64,000 nt of DNA, taken from positions 186,001 to 250,000 of the forward strand of contig NZ_RXZH01000005.1 of the NCBI RefSeq assembly GCF_003970385.1, given 5' to 3'. The notes below the pieces were generated by a model that was not told where the DNA came from, ran no database searches, and saw only the letters and a list, made by a program, of their open reading frames with translations. This document shows positions 38,620 to 47,952 of the stretch, piece after piece. The DNA is from Vibrio aquaticus. GTDB taxonomy: Bacteria > Pseudomonadota > Gammaproteobacteria > Enterobacterales > Vibrionaceae. Position 1 is the first letter of the stretch. Every line of letters begins with the position of its first letter. A program made the position numbers and the translations under genes.

Positions 38620-39384
38620 GTGGATTTAGCAACGCTGGTTGGACTGATAGGCGGCTTTGCTTTCGTTATCATGGCAATGATACTGGGCGGAAGCATTATG
38701 ATGTTTATCGATGTTACATCGATTTTGATCGTAGTGGGTGGCTCTACCTTCGTCGTTTTAATGAAGTTTACCATGGGGCAGTTCTTTGGTGCGACTAAGA
38801 TTGCCGGTAAGGCATTCATGTTTAAAGCCGATGAGCCCGAAGATCTGATCGCGAAAGTCGTAGAGATGGCAGATGCGGCTCGTAAAGGCGGCTTCCTTGC
38901 GCTTGAAGAGATGGAAATCACCAACAGTTTTATGCAGAAAGGCATTGACCTTCTGGTGGATGGCCACGACGCAGACGTTGTTCGAGCAGCGCTGCAAAAA
39001 GATATCGCATTAACGGATGAACGACACGATTTTGGTGCCAGTGTGTTTAGAGCCTTTGGTGATGTAGCCCCTGCGATGGGTATGATCGGAACGCTGGTTG
39101 GTCTGGTTGCCATGCTTTCGAACATGGATGACCCTAAAGCGATCGGTCCCGCGATGGCGGTTGCACTCTTAACAACACTCTATGGTGCGATCTTATCAAA
39201 CATGGTGTTCTTCCCAATTGCAGACAAACTGTCACTGCGCCGTGAGCAAGAAAAACTCAATCGTCGTTTGGTGATGGATGGTGTACTTGCTATCCAAGAC
39301 GGCCAAAACCCTCGCGTGATCGACAGTTACCTTAAGAATTACCTCAACGAAGGTAAACGTGCTCTTGATGTAGATAACGAGTAA
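38620..39384 (+). CDS. pomA: flagellar motor stator protein PomA
   Basis: PomA is the four-helix stator subunit of the sodium-driven polar flagellar motor. Hydrophobic segments lie at about 4-26, 31-50, 150-172 and 184-205, the last pair being PAMGMIGTLVGLVAMLSNMDD and AVALLTTLYGAILSNMVFFPIADK. The cytoplasmic loop holds charged residues that contact FliG. The 254 residues equal V. alginolyticus PomA (253 or 254). GTG start at 38620 with AGGAG six bases upstream. It is co-transcribed with pomB, 10 bp away. Confidence 0.95.
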   Translation: MDLATLVGLIGGFAFVIMAMILGGSIMMFIDVTSILIVVGGSTFVVLMKFTMGQFFGATKIAGKAFMFKADEPEDLIAKVVEMADAARKGGFLALEEMEITNSFMQKGIDLLVDGHDADVVRAALQKDIALTDERHDFGASVFRAFGDVAPAMGMIGTLVGLVAMLSNMDDPKAIGPAMAVALLTTLYGAILSNMVFFPIADKLSLRREQEKLNRRLVMDGVLAIQDGQNPRVIDSYLKNYLNEGKRALDVDNE

Positions 39385-39394
39385 GGTCAAAGGT

Positions 39395-40336
39395 ATGGAA
39401 GAAGAACAACCCAAATGTCCACCACCTGGCCTTCCGCTTTGGATGGGGACGTTTGCCGACTTGATGTCGCTGCTGATGTGTTTCTTCGTACTTCTACTTT
39501 CCTTCTCAGAAATGGATGTACTGAAGTTTAAACAGATCGCCGGTTCAATGAAGTTTGCGTTTGGTGTTCAAAACCGATTGGAAGTGAAAGACATTCCAAA
39601 AGGGACCAGCATTATTGCTCAGGAATTTAGACCTGGGCGACCAGAGCCGACACCAATTGACGTTATCATGCAGCAAACCATCGATATCACTCAGCAAACC
39701 TTGGAGTTTCACGAAGGGGACTCTGACCGTGCTGGTGGTACACAGCGTGATGAAGGTAAGTTAACCGGTGGGCAATCGCCAGACACCTCAACGCAAAATA
39801 ACCAGAACTCCGAGTCGGATAATGAGCAACAGCAGTCGGCAGAAATGTCGCAAGAGCTCGAAACCATCATGGAGAGCATCAAGAAAGCGTTAGAGCGTGA
39901 AATTGAGCAAGGTGCGATTGAAGTTGAAAACTTAGGTCAACAAATCGATATTCGTATCCGAGAGAAAGGAGCGTTCCCAGAAGGGTCGGCATTCCTACAA
40001 CCGAAGTTCAGACCACTTGTGCGCCAAATCGCCGATTTGGTGAAAGATATTCCAGGTATTATTCGAGTGTCAGGTCATACGGATAACCAACGCATTGACT
40101 CGGAGCTCTATCGTTCTAATTGGGATCTGTCTGCACAACGCGCTGTCTCCGTTGCTCAAGAAATGGAGAAAGTACGAGGCTTTGACCATGCTCGCTTACG
40201 AGTCCGGGGCATGGCGGATACCGAACCACTAGGGCCAAATGACACCGAGGCGCAACGTTCTCGAAATCGCCGAGTAGAGATAAGCATCATGCAAGGTGAA
40301 GCGTTACTCAGCGATGAAGTGCCAGTGTTACCTTAA
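39395..40336 (+). CDS. pomB: flagellar motor stator protein PomB
   Basis: PomB is the ion-binding stator subunit. One membrane helix (about 16-38, WMGTFADLMSLLMCFFVLLL) contains the ion-binding Asp22 (Asp24 in V. alginolyticus). The plug and linker follow, then a C-terminal OmpA/MotB peptidoglycan domain with SGHTDNQRID...YRSNWDLSAQRAVSV near residue 230. The Gln/Ser/Asn-rich linker at about 105-150 is low complexity. The 313 residues are typical. It carries a C-terminal tail ALLSDEVPVLP. A terminator follows. Confidence 0.95.
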   Translation: MEEEQPKCPPPGLPLWMGTFADLMSLLMCFFVLLLSFSEMDVLKFKQIAGSMKFAFGVQNRLEVKDIPKGTSIIAQEFRPGRPEPTPIDVIMQQTIDITQQTLEFHEGDSDRAGGTQRDEGKLTGGQSPDTSTQNNQNSESDNEQQQSAEMSQELETIMESIKKALEREIEQGAIEVENLGQQIDIRIREKGAFPEGSAFLQPKFRPLVRQIADLVKDIPGIIRVSGHTDNQRIDSELYRSNWDLSAQRAVSVAQEMEKVRGFDHARLRVRGMADTEPLGPNDTEAQRSRNRRVEISIMQGEALLSDEVPVLP

Positions 40337-40341
40337 ATAAG

Positions 40342-40370
40342 AAAAGACGAGCGAAAAGGCTCGTCTTTTT
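40342..40370 (+). terminator. terminator of pomAB
   Basis: The stem AAAAGACGAGC/GCTCGTCTTTT with a six-base loop is followed by a T-run right after pomB. Confidence 0.9.
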
Positions 40371-40388
40371 TATGGCCATTCATTCATG

Positions 40389-40394
40389 TATAAT
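40389..40394 (+). promoter_or_regulatory. likely minus-10 element of thiI
   Basis: A perfect TATAAT lies 101 bp before the thiI ATG, with no convincing minus-35 hexamer. The leader between has a weak GTGAG/CTCAC inverted repeat. Confidence 0.4.
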
Positions 40395-40494
40395 CTTGCG
40401 CCCTTAGAGACTAACTCTATATCTGGAGTGAGCGGTCGAGCTATTCTCACCGTACTTATTCTGCGAATTTATTAAACTTGTTGTGAAGTGAATT

Positions 40495-41943
40495 ATGAAA
40501 TTTATCGTCAAGCCCCATCCAGAAATTTTTGTAAAAAGTGAGTCGGTGCGTAAGCGCTTCACAAAGATTCTTGAATGTAACATTCGCAACATTATTAAGA
40601 GCCGTTCAGAATCTGTCGCGGTATTTAACCGTCGTGACCATATCGAAGTGACGTCTGAGTCGGATCAGTACCGTGAAGAAGTGATCGAGGTATTGACGCA
40701 TACTCCAGGTATCCACCACGTACTTGAAGTACAGCAATCAGACTTCACTGACCTGCATAATATTTTTGAGCAGGTATTAGAGCTGAACCGTCCAAACCTA
40801 GAAGGTAAGACATTTGTTGTACGTGCTAAGCGCCGTGGCAAGCATGATTTTACTTCTATTGAACTTGAGCGTTACGTAGGTGGTGGTCTTAACCAAGCGA
40901 TTGAAAGCGCAAGCGTTAAGCTAAAGAACCCTGACGTGACGGTAAAAGTGGAAGTCGCGAACGAGAAGCTAAACCAAGTTATCGCACGTTACAAAGGTCT
41001 TGGCGGTTTCCCACTTGGTACACAAGAAGACGTACTAAGCCTGATTTCTGGCGGTTTCGACTCTGGCGTATCAAGCTACCTACACATCAAACGTGGCTCT
41101 AAAGTACATTACTGTTTCTTTAACCTAGGTGGCCCAGCGCACGAAATCGGTGTTAAGCAGGTTTCTCACTACCTATGGAACAAATACGGTTCTTCGGCAA
41201 AAGTTCGCTTTATCTCGGTAGATTTCGAACCAGTGGTTGCAGAGATCCTAGAGAAAGTAGATGACGGTCAAATGGGCGTTATTCTGAAACGCATGTTTAT
41301 GCGTGCCGCAGGCATGGTTGCTGAGAAATTCAAGATTGAAGCGCTGGTTACTGGTGAGGCACTAGGTCAAGTATCGAGTCAAACTCTAACTAACCTTCGC
41401 CATATCGATAACGTAACAGACACGCTGATTCTTCGTCCTCTGATCAACTGGGATAAAGAAGATATCATCAATCTAGCGCGTGATATCGGCACTGAAGACT
41501 TCGCGAAAACCATGCCTGAGTACTGTGGTGTGATTTCTAAGAAGCCAACAGTGAAAGCAGTTAAAGCGAAACTGGACACAGAAGAAGATAAGTTCAACTT
41601 CGAAATCCTAGAGCAAGTGGTTCGTGATGCGCGTGTTATGGACATCCGTGACATCGCGAAAGAAACCGAGCAGGCAGCGCCAGAAGTAGAGCAGGTTCAA
41701 GCTGTTGAAGAACATGCGATTGTTCTGGATATTCGTAGCCCGGAAGAAGAAGACGACAACCCATTAGAGATTGAAGGCGTAGAAGTAAAACACATTCCGT
41801 TCTTCAAGTTGGGTACACAGTTTGGTGATTTAGATCAGTCTAAGACTTACCTACTGTACTGTGACCGTGGTGTAATGAGCCGACTACAAGCTCTTTACCT
41901 ACAAGAGCAAGGCTTCAGCAACGTTAAGGTTTACCGTCCATAA
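40495..41943 (+). CDS. thiI: tRNA 4-thiouridine synthase / thiamine sulfurtransferase ThiI
   Basis: ThiI adds sulfur to U8 of tRNA and supplies it for thiazole synthesis. It has an N-terminal ferredoxin-like and THUMP domain (about 1-165), a PP-loop ATP domain with [12 protein letters not shown] at about 184-195, and a C-terminal rhodanese domain (about 400-482). Both key cysteines are present: Cys344 in EYCGVISKK and Cys456 in YLLYCDRGV, the same numbers as in E. coli. The 482 residues match. Followed by its own terminator. Confidence 0.98.
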   Translation: MKFIVKPHPEIFVKSESVRKRFTKILECNIRNIIKSRSESVAVFNRRDHIEVTSESDQYREEVIEVLTHTPGIHHVLEVQQSDFTDLHNIFEQVLELNRPNLEGKTFVVRAKRRGKHDFTSIELERYVGGGLNQAIESASVKLKNPDVTVKVEVANEKLNQVIARYKGLGGFPLGTQEDVLSLISGGFDSGVSSYLHIKRGSKVHYCFFNLGGPAHEIGVKQVSHYLWNKYGSSAKVRFISVDFEPVVAEILEKVDDGQMGVILKRMFMRAAGMVAEKFKIEALVTGEALGQVSSQTLTNLRHIDNVTDTLILRPLINWDKEDIINLARDIGTEDFAKTMPEYCGVISKKPTVKAVKAKLDTEEDKFNFEILEQVVRDARVMDIRDIAKETEQAAPEVEQVQAVEEHAIVLDIRSPEEEDDNPLEIEGVEVKHIPFFKLGTQFGDLDQSKTYLLYCDRGVMSRLQALYLQEQGFSNVKVYRP

Positions 41944-41966
41944 CGTCTAGTTAGGCAAAGAATTTG

Positions 41967-42002
41967 AAAGCGCAAATCGTTGATTCGGTTTGCGCTTTTT
42001 TT
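41967..42002 (+). terminator. terminator of thiI
   Basis: The stem AAAGCGCAAA/TTTGCGCTTT with a loop of about 12 bases ends in seven T residues. Confidence 0.88.
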
Positions 42003-42033
42003 GTTTTTGAGCGAGACAACAAATTTCAGACAT

Positions 42034-42235
42034 AAAAAAACACCGCCATATAGGCGGTGCTAAAAAATTTGACAGACAGGTCAAAATAAATACAGGAAGT
42101 ATATGTTTCGTTTCACCGAGAAACAAAACTGGTAGAAACCTACCGAACTCGAAATACGAGTTTGCAAACACAACATCGCAACAAGAAGCTAATTGATTCA
42201 AAAGGGAATCAAGCCGTTCAAGCTCCTTGCTGCGG
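42034..42235 (-). ncRNA. gcvB: GcvB small regulatory RNA
   Basis: GcvB is an Hfq-dependent sRNA that represses amino-acid and peptide transporter mRNAs. Read on the minus strand, the conserved blocks are there: the GU-rich seed (GATGTTGTGTTTGCAAAC, revcomp of about 42160-42180), ACTTCCTGTATTTATTT, GACCTGTCTGTCAAAT and the terminator GCACCGCC-TATAT-GGCGGTG followed by seven T residues at 42034-42040. The length of about 202 nt is near the 206 nt of E. coli. It is divergent from gcvA, its activator, as in enterobacteria. The 5' end is inferred from the promoter. Confidence 0.94.
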
Positions 42236-42240
42236 GATGA

Positions 42241-42269
42241 AATATAGAATTTCTCTGGTCGTCAGGCAA
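42241..42269 (-). promoter_or_regulatory. promoter of gcvB
   Basis: On the minus strand, TTGCCT (42264-42269) and TATATT (42241-42246) are separated by exactly 17 bp, giving a start near 42235. Confidence 0.75.
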
Positions 42270-42326
42270 CGGACATTTTATAATGTTTCAGATAAAAAAA
42301 ACTAATCCATTTTATAGAAGGCTAGT

Positions 42327-43235
42327 ATGTCCAGAAGATTGCCACCTTTGAACTCTTTAAAAGTGTTTGAAGCCGCTGCACGCCACTTGAGTTTTACTCG
42401 TGCTGCAGAGGAGTTGTTCGTTACTCAAGCCGCTGTCAGTCATCAGATCAAAGCGCTAGAAGAGTTCCTTGGCTTAAAACTGTTCCGTCGCAGAAACCGT
42501 TCTTTATTGCTTACTGAAGAAGGCCAAAGCTACTTCCTTGATATTAAAGATATCTTTACCTCACTGGCCGAAGCGACCGATAAAGTATTGGAACGTAGTG
42601 AAAAAGGCGCGTTGACCATCAGCTTACCACCGAGCTTTGCGATTCAATGGCTAGTTCCGAGATTGGCCGACTTTAATCAGCAAGAACCGGATATCGACGT
42701 ACGCATTAAAGCGGTTGATATGGATGAAGGTTCGCTGACGGATGACGTCGATGTGGCTATTTACTACGGCCGTGGCAATTGGCCTGGTTTACGAGCAGAT
42801 AAGCTTTATCAAGAATTCTTGATTCCACTCTGTTCACCTTCGTTACTATTGGGTAACAAACCATTAGAAACTCTAAGTGATTTGAAACAGCATACGTTAC
42901 TTCATGACACTTCTCGAAAAGACTGGAAACAATTTGCTAAGCAGAATGGTATTGAGGGCGTGAATGTTAACCACGGCCCAATTTTCAGTCACTCAACCAT
43001 GGTTCTGCAAGCAGCCGCGCATGGCCAAGGTGTGGCACTGGGTAATAACGTGTTGGCTCAACCAGAACTGGAAGCCGGACGCTTGATTGCCCCTTTTGAT
43101 GAAGTCTTATTGTCAAAGAATGCCTTTTATGTTGTTTGCCATGATAAGCAAGCCGACATGGGGCGTATTGCCACCTTCCGTGATTGGATGTTAGCGAAAG
43201 CGCAAAGCGAACAAGAGGAGCTGCTTGATGAGTGA
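42327..43235 (+). CDS. gcvA: LysR-type regulator GcvA
   Basis: GcvA activates the glycine cleavage genes and gcvB according to glycine and purine supply. The LysR helix-turn-helix occupies residues about 1-62 (RRLPPLNSLKVFEAAARHLS, then AAEELFVTQAAVSHQIKALE). The effector domain spans about 90-295. The divergent gcvB RNA makes the assignment firm among LysR proteins. The 302 residues match E. coli GcvA (305). Its end overlaps the next hydrolase gene, so it starts a coupled run to rlmM. Confidence 0.95.
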   Translation: MSRRLPPLNSLKVFEAAARHLSFTRAAEELFVTQAAVSHQIKALEEFLGLKLFRRRNRSLLLTEEGQSYFLDIKDIFTSLAEATDKVLERSEKGALTISLPPSFAIQWLVPRLADFNQQEPDIDVRIKAVDMDEGSLTDDVDVAIYYGRGNWPGLRADKLYQEFLIPLCSPSLLLGNKPLETLSDLKQHTLLHDTSRKDWKQFAKQNGIEGVNVNHGPIFSHSTMVLQAAAHGQGVALGNNVLAQPELEAGRLIAPFDEVLLSKNAFYVVCHDKQADMGRIATFRDWMLAKAQSEQEELLDE

Positions 43236-43854
43236 TTACTTGATTGACGGTGAAAAAGGTCAGCCAATGTTCATTTTTGCTCATGGAGCAGGGGCGGGCA
43301 TGGATCATGCGTTTATGGAAGCGGTCGCCAAAGGTCTGGCGAAGCGAGGCATTCAGGTTGTGCGCTTTAATTTTCCATACATGGTGAAGCGAGCTGAAGA
43401 TGGTAAAAAACGTCCGCCGGATCGTGCGCCGAAGTTACTAGATGCTTATGAGGCGGTGATTCAAGAGTTCGCTGCAGACAAACCGATTGTGATTGGCGGT
43501 AAGTCAATGGGTGGCCGTATGTCGAGCTTGTTAGCGGATAACGACAAGGTTGCTGGTGTTGCTTGTTTAGGTTTCCCATTCCACCCGCCAGGCAAGCCTG
43601 AAAAGTATAAAGGCGACCATTTGGCTGAATTAGCCACGCCCACTTTGATTCTTCAAGGTGAACGCGACACGTTTGGTAAGAAAGAAGAGTTTGAAGATTT
43701 TACATTGTCGGAATCGGTCAATGTGCAGTTCATCCCCGATGGTGATCATAGCTTCAAGCCACGTAAAAGTTCAGGCTACACAGAAACGGGCAATATACAG
43801 TTGGCTGTAAAACAGCTCGCTCAGTTTATTTTTGAGGTGTACGGTGAAAAGTAA
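43228..43854 (+). CDS. alpha/beta-hydrolase family protein (KANL3/Tex30-like)
   Basis: This 208-residue hydrolase fold protein has FIFAHGAGAGMDHAFM near residues 13-28 (oxyanion hole), nucleophile elbow GGKSMGGR with serine near 92, PTLILQGERDTFG with the acid, and GDHSFKPRK with the catalytic histidine. The substrate is unknown. The ATG at 43228 has AGAGGAG upstream; a TTG one codon before is possible. It overlaps gcvA by 8 bp and DUF423 by 11 bp, so translation of the row is coupled. Confidence 0.87.
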   Translation: MSDYLIDGEKGQPMFIFAHGAGAGMDHAFMEAVAKGLAKRGIQVVRFNFPYMVKRAEDGKKRPPDRAPKLLDAYEAVIQEFAADKPIVIGGKSMGGRMSSLLADNDKVAGVACLGFPFHPPGKPEKYKGDHLAELATPTLILQGERDTFGKKEEFEDFTLSESVNVQFIPDGDHSFKPRKSSGYTETGNIQLAVKQLAQFIFEVYGEK

Positions 43855-44242
43855 AACATTACTTGTTGCTGGTGGAGCATTTGCTGGTGTTGGTGTCGCG
43901 CTAGGCGCTTTTGCTGCGCATGGATTGAAGAAAATGCTTTCGCCGTATTTGGTGGAAGTTTTTCAAACTGGTGTGCAGTACCAGTTTATTCATGCCATCG
44001 CTATTTTGCTTTGCGCCGTCCTTATTCAGCTAAAATTGCCTACTAAGTCACAAAAATATTTCGCCCTTGCCGCAATTTGCTTTATCATCGGCATCTTTTG
44101 TTTTAGCGGCAGTCTTTACGCTATGGCATTAACGGGCATTAAGTGGTTTGGACCCATCACCCCATTGGGTGGAATGACGTTTATGTTGGGCTGGGGCTTG
44201 TTCGTCTACGCAGCGCTACAAATTACAGAGGTGAAACAGTGA
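43844..44242 (+). CDS. DUF423 inner-membrane protein (YgdD-like)
   Basis: This 132-residue protein has four hydrophobic segments and matches DUF423/Ygd[21 protein letters not shown] at the start, then [19 protein letters not shown] and a C-terminal [16 protein letters not shown]. The function is not known; ygdD lies between gcvA and rlmM in E. coli too. The start was put at GTG 43844 (GAGGT upstream). It overlaps rlmM by 4 bp (GTGA). Confidence 0.88.
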   Translation: MKSKTLLVAGGAFAGVGVALGAFAAHGLKKMLSPYLVEVFQTGVQYQFIHAIAILLCAVLIQLKLPTKSQKYFALAAICFIIGIFCFSGSLYAMALTGIKWFGPITPLGGMTFMLGWGLFVYAALQITEVKQ

Positions 44243-45330
44243 AACAATTAATGCTCTACTGCCGCAGTGGCTTTGAGAAAGAGTGTGCCGGTGAAATTCA
44301 AGATCGTGCGACTCAGCTAGAAGTATTTGGTTTCCCTCGCGTAAAGAAAAATAGTGGCTACGTATTATTTGAGTGCTACCAAGAAGGCGACGCTCAAAAA
44401 CTAGTAAAAGAGTTAGATTTCAAATCACTGATCTTTGCTCGCCAGATCTTTGCGGTGGCTGCAGAAATTCAAGAACTGCCACGTGAAGATCGTATCTCGC
44501 CAATTCTGCATGATTTGAGCTTTGTTGAATCAATGCCTCGTTGTGGTGATATCCGCATCGAAACGCCAGATACCAATGAAGCGAAAGAGCTGTTGAAGTT
44601 TTGCCGTAAGTTTACCGTGCCAATGCGTCAGGCGTTGCGCGGAAAAGGGATTTTGTTCCCGAAAGATAGCCCGAAGAAGCCCGTTCTGCACATCTGTTTT
44701 GTTGAACCAGGCCATTGTTTTGTTGGTTACTCACTGCCAAACAACAACTCTCAGTTCTTCATGGGGATTCCGCGTCTTAAGTTCCCAGCGGATGCGCCAA
44801 GCCGTTCGACGTTGAAGCTAGAAGAAGCCTTCCACGTTTTCATTCCTCGTGAAGAGTGGGATGAGCGTTTGGCTGCTGGTATGTGGGGTGTTGACCTAGG
44901 TGCTTGTCCAGGTGGTTGGACGTACCAACTTGTTAAGCGTTCGATGTTTGTTCACTCAGTGGACAACGGCATGATGGCTGATAGCTTGATGGATACAGGT
45001 CAGGTAAAACACCACCAAGAAGACGGCTTTAAGTTTGAGCCAGCACGTAAGAACGTAACATGGCTTGTGTGTGACATGATCGAAAAACCATCACGCGTAG
45101 CACAGCTGATGGGTGAGTGGATCATCAGTGGTTGGGCGAAAGAGGCGATCTTTAACCTGAAACTGCCGATGAAAGGTCGTTATGACGAAGTACTTCAAGA
45201 CATCGAAAACTTGAAAGTTTTCCTTAAAGACAATGATGTGAAGTTCAAACTTCAAGCGAAGCATCTTTACCATGACCGTGAAGAGATCACGGTTCACGTT
45301 CAGTGTCTATCGAACATCTCACCGCATTAA
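44239..45330 (+). CDS. rlmM: 23S rRNA (cytidine-2498-2'-O)-methyltransferase RlmM
   Basis: RlmM methylates the 2'-OH of C2498 in 23S rRNA before ribosome assembly. It has an N-terminal THUMP-like domain (about 1-160) and a C-terminal Rossmann SAM domain with [17 protein letters not shown] near residue 215 and the catalytic tetrad region [12 protein letters not shown]. The start is GTG at 44239 ([16 protein letters not shown]), with AGAGGTG upstream, giving 363 residues like E. coli (366). An in-frame extension of 32 codons upstream overlaps DUF423 and is not family sequence. Confidence 0.95.
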   Translation: MKQLMLYCRSGFEKECAGEIQDRATQLEVFGFPRVKKNSGYVLFECYQEGDAQKLVKELDFKSLIFARQIFAVAAEIQELPREDRISPILHDLSFVESMPRCGDIRIETPDTNEAKELLKFCRKFTVPMRQALRGKGILFPKDSPKKPVLHICFVEPGHCFVGYSLPNNNSQFFMGIPRLKFPADAPSRSTLKLEEAFHVFIPREEWDERLAAGMWGVDLGACPGGWTYQLVKRSMFVHSVDNGMMADSLMDTGQVKHHQEDGFKFEPARKNVTWLVCDMIEKPSRVAQLMGEWIISGWAKEAIFNLKLPMKGRYDEVLQDIENLKVFLKDNDVKFKLQAKHLYHDREEITVHVQCLSNISPH

Positions 45331-45368
45331 TTAAGAGCTGAGCGGATTTCGCTGCTCAAATACATTCT

Positions 45369-45471
45369 GTCATTCCCTAGACTGACGGAGGAAGGAGTAG
45401 GGAATCTCTAAAGCTTTTCGACTTGCTTTGAGAGACCCTCAACTCATTCGTTCCTCATTCTCGAGGATGAC
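45369..45471. repeat. 103-bp intergenic palindromic repeat, copy C
   Basis: It is the same unit as at 17883 and 19721, with ends GTCATTCCCTAGA and TTCTCGAGGATGAC. The inner hairpin is ATTCCCTA with TAGGGAAT, so both arms changed together compared with copies A and B (CTTA/TAAG). It lies between convergent rlmM and xni. Confidence 0.85.
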
Positions 45472-45482
45472 TTAAATAAAAC

Positions 45483-45512
45483 AAAGGGTTGGCTAAGTGC
45501 CAACCCTTTTTT
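45483..45512. terminator. terminator between rlmM and xni
   Basis: The stem GGGTTGGC/GCCAACCC with a five-base loop has A residues on the left and six T residues on the right, so it suits either strand and best the plus strand. Confidence 0.88.
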
Positions 45513-45540
45513 GTATCTGTCGTGTTGTTCCGAAATGTGT

Positions 45541-46317
45541 TTACTCATTTGGCCCATTAAAGCGCAGATCTTGCAGGTTAAACCCAAGCTCAATATCGGT
45601 TTTCAAGGCAGCAATCAGCTTACATTTCCTTGCGGCCTCAATGTGCTCATCCAGCTTTTTTCGATACTTCGGTGCCAGCTCTTCGCTAGTATACGCTTGT
45701 TCAATATCAGTGAACTGCGTCAGAATCTCTTTCGCCGCTTTTGGTCCAACGCCAGGCACACCGGGTACTTGGCTAGAGCTAATGCCGGTTAAGCCCCAAT
45801 AATCAGACAGTTGACTCGGCTTTACGCCAAACTCTTTTTCAATAAAGGGTTCATCTAGCCAGCGGTGCTGGAAGTAATCTCGAATCTGCAGGGTAGGAGA
45901 GAGCAGCTGACAGTAGCCCTTATCGGTCGAGATAATCGTTACCTTTTCATTGTGACTTGCCACTTTCATTGCCAAGGTTGCGACTAAGTCATCCGCTTCA
46001 TCACCGTCAGAAAGCAACGAATCAATGCCTAATTTCCACCACGCATCTTGAATGCTCTCTAACCCTTGCATCAAAGGTTCAGGCATAGGCTTACGGTTCT
46101 GTTTGTAGTCAGGCCAAATCTCTGCGCGCCACCCTCGTTCTTGAAGGTGATGATCAAACACGGCAATGATGTGAGTTGGTTGCGACTCGGAAAGAATGCG
46201 ATTTAACGTTCTTGAAGTGGTCGAAATGGTTCTTGCTATATCGGTCGGGTCAGGTTGTGCGGAATGCACTCGACGAATAAGGTTTAACGCATCGATAATA
46301 ACAAGATGAATAGACAT
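45541..46317 (-). CDS. xni: flap endonuclease Xni (5'-3' exonuclease-like)
   Basis: Xni (YgdG/ExoIX) is a 5'-nuclease homologue of the Pol I exonuclease domain. The start VIIDALNLIRRVH, DGDEADDLVATLA and STDKGYCQLL carry most metal-binding acidic residues, and GVPGVGPKAAKEIL is the helix-hairpin-helix with the potassium site near residue 185. In E. coli it lacks several catalytic residues and has structure-specific activity. The ATG at 46317 gives 258 residues; a TTG three codons before is possible. It is 64 bp from ppnN in the same direction. Confidence 0.92.
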   Translation of the reverse strand: MSIHLVIIDALNLIRRVHSAQPDPTDIARTISTTSRTLNRILSESQPTHIIAVFDHHLQERGWRAEIWPDYKQNRKPMPEPLMQGLESIQDAWWKLGIDSLLSDGDEADDLVATLAMKVASHNEKVTIISTDKGYCQLLSPTLQIRDYFQHRWLDEPFIEKEFGVKPSQLSDYWGLTGISSSQVPGVPGVGPKAAKEILTQFTDIEQAYTSEELAPKYRKKLDEHIEAARKCKLIAALKTDIELGFNLQDLRFNGPNE

Positions 46318-46329
46318 ACGAATCAATAA

Positions 46330-46352
46330 AATAAGGGCACTAGGCCCTTATT
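46330..46352 (-). terminator. hairpin between ppnN and xni, possible terminator
   Basis: The stem AATAAGGGC/GCCCTTATT with a five-base loop is followed on the minus strand by a mixed T-rich tail (TTATTTTATTG), so termination may be partial. Confidence 0.55.
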
Positions 46353-46381
46353 GTATCGGATGAGTGTGAGATTACCAGAAA

Positions 46382-47743
46382 CTAACTGGTCTTGATTTGA
46401 TAACAAGGCTCGTAAGCGGTACCACCCGGGAGCTTCATACGGTCTTGCTCGACAAAATCTTGCAGCAGCTTATCCATCTTCTTCATTAGGTCGACGTCGC
46501 CGTCAAGGACGAATGGCCCGTGACGCTCAATTTCACGAATCCCTTCCGCTTTAACATTACCCGCGACAATGCCTGAGAACGCTTGACGCAGAGCCGCCGC
46601 TAAGTTTTCAGGGCGTTGGTTAAGATGCAGGTCGAGGCTTGCCATGTTGTCGTGAGTCGGGTCAAACGGCAACTGGAACTCAGGCTCAATTTTCAGTGAC
46701 CAGTTAAAGCTGTAAGCATCGCCGGTATCTTTACGATGCTGACGCACATCGGCCATGCTCTGTTTCATAATTTTCGCCACTTTGGCCGGATCGTCTACGA
46801 CGATTTGGTAATGCTTCTGGGCATCTTCACCTAAAGTGTCACCAATAAAGCGGTCAATCGAACGGAAATACTCTTCACTCTCTTTCGGCCCTGTCAGCAC
46901 AATTGGCAATGGTTGTTCGGTGTTATCCGGATGCATCATAATACCAAGGATGTAGAGCAGTTCTTCTGCGGTTCCGGCACCCCCCGGGAAGATCACAATG
47001 CCGTGGGCCATACGAACAAAGGCTTCTAAGCGCTTTTCAATGTCCGGCATGATCACCAATTCATTGACGATAGGGTTTGGCGGTTCAGCAGCAATGATAG
47101 ACGGTTCAGTAAGGCCAAGATAGCGCTGCTCATAGTAACGCTGCTTAGCATGACCGATCGCCGCGCCTTTCATTGGGCCTTCCATTGCCCCCGGGCCACA
47201 ACCGGTACAGATGTTCATTTCACGCAGGCCGAGTTCATTACCCACTTCACGCGTATATTGGTACTCGATGGCGTTAATGGAGTGGCCGCCCCAACATACG
47301 ACTAAGTTAGGCTCAATGCCTGGCGTAAGAGCACCGGCATTACGCAAAATACCAAACACTAGGTTAGTGATGTGGGAAGCGTTGGTCAGATTTAGGCGTT
47401 GGTTGTCGGCAAGGTGCATGTTGACGTAAACAATATCTCGCAGCACTGAAAAGAGGTGTTCTTGAATCCCTTTAATGATTTCACCGTCCACAAAAGCATG
47501 TTCAGGCGCATTATTGAGCTCAAGCTTGATGCCACGTTCACGACGAACCACGTTGACGTCAAACGACTTGTATTTATCGAGCAGTTCTTTGGAATTATCG
47601 GTGTGGCTGCCTGAGTTGAGAACCGCAAGCGTACAGTTGCGATAAAGCTGGTACAGATCACTAGCAGCGGTCTTTTTAAGGCGCTCAACTTCAAGTTGAG
47701 AGAGTAGGTCCATACTACCGGCTGGACTGATGTGTGTGATCAT
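46382..47743 (-). CDS. ppnN: pyrimidine/purine-5'-nucleotide nucleosidase PpnN
   Basis: PpnN (YgdH) is a LOG-family enzyme that cleaves nucleoside monophosphates to base and ribose-5-phosphate and is controlled by (p)ppGpp in E. coli. The LOG signature [15 protein letters not shown] is near residue 277 and [13 protein letters not shown] near 202. The start at 47743 ([12 protein letters not shown]) has a perfect GGAGGTCATT ribosome site, giving 453 residues (E. coli 454). The frame is open 23 codons further upstream, but that stretch is Asn-rich and unlike the family. Confidence 0.95.
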   Translation of the reverse strand: MITHISPAGSMDLLSQLEVERLKKTAASDLYQLYRNCTLAVLNSGSHTDNSKELLDKYKSFDVNVVRRERGIKLELNNAPEHAFVDGEIIKGIQEHLFSVLRDIVYVNMHLADNQRLNLTNASHITNLVFGILRNAGALTPGIEPNLVVCWGGHSINAIEYQYTREVGNELGLREMNICTGCGPGAMEGPMKGAAIGHAKQRYYEQRYLGLTEPSIIAAEPPNPIVNELVIMPDIEKRLEAFVRMAHGIVIFPGGAGTAEELLYILGIMMHPDNTEQPLPIVLTGPKESEEYFRSIDRFIGDTLGEDAQKHYQIVVDDPAKVAKIMKQSMADVRQHRKDTGDAYSFNWSLKIEPEFQLPFDPTHDNMASLDLHLNQRPENLAAALRQAFSGIVAGNVKAEGIREIERHGPFVLDGDVDLMKKMDKLLQDFVEQDRMKLPGGTAYEPCYQIKTS

Positions 47744-47952
47744 AATGACCTCCTTGACGAAATGCTTACTGAGAGCAAGCGAACAGTCGTTGTTATTATT
47801 GTCCTTATGCAAACCTCACGTTTTAAGCGAGGCAACAGTCTATTAAGCTTAGCAGGTTTTTAGCAGTAAGGAAGCTAACTGACTGATATATAAAGGGCAG
47901 TCACAAAATTAGCGAATTAAGGGAGTGATAAAGTGAGGGTGTCTTGAGGAGG

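Noticed and set aside
39780..39850. Low-complexity Gln/Asn/Ser stretch in pomB as a possible frame disruption
   Set aside because: The frame is intact on both sides and such linkers are common between the plug and the peptidoglycan domain.
41947..42201. 84-codon minus-strand frame after thiI
   Set aside because: It runs through the GcvB RNA and the thiI terminator; the RNA explains the conserved sequence.
45497..45802. Plus-strand frames of 93-101 codons opposite xni
   Set aside because: They are shadows of xni codons on the other strand, with Ser/Cys/Phe-rich composition and no start context.
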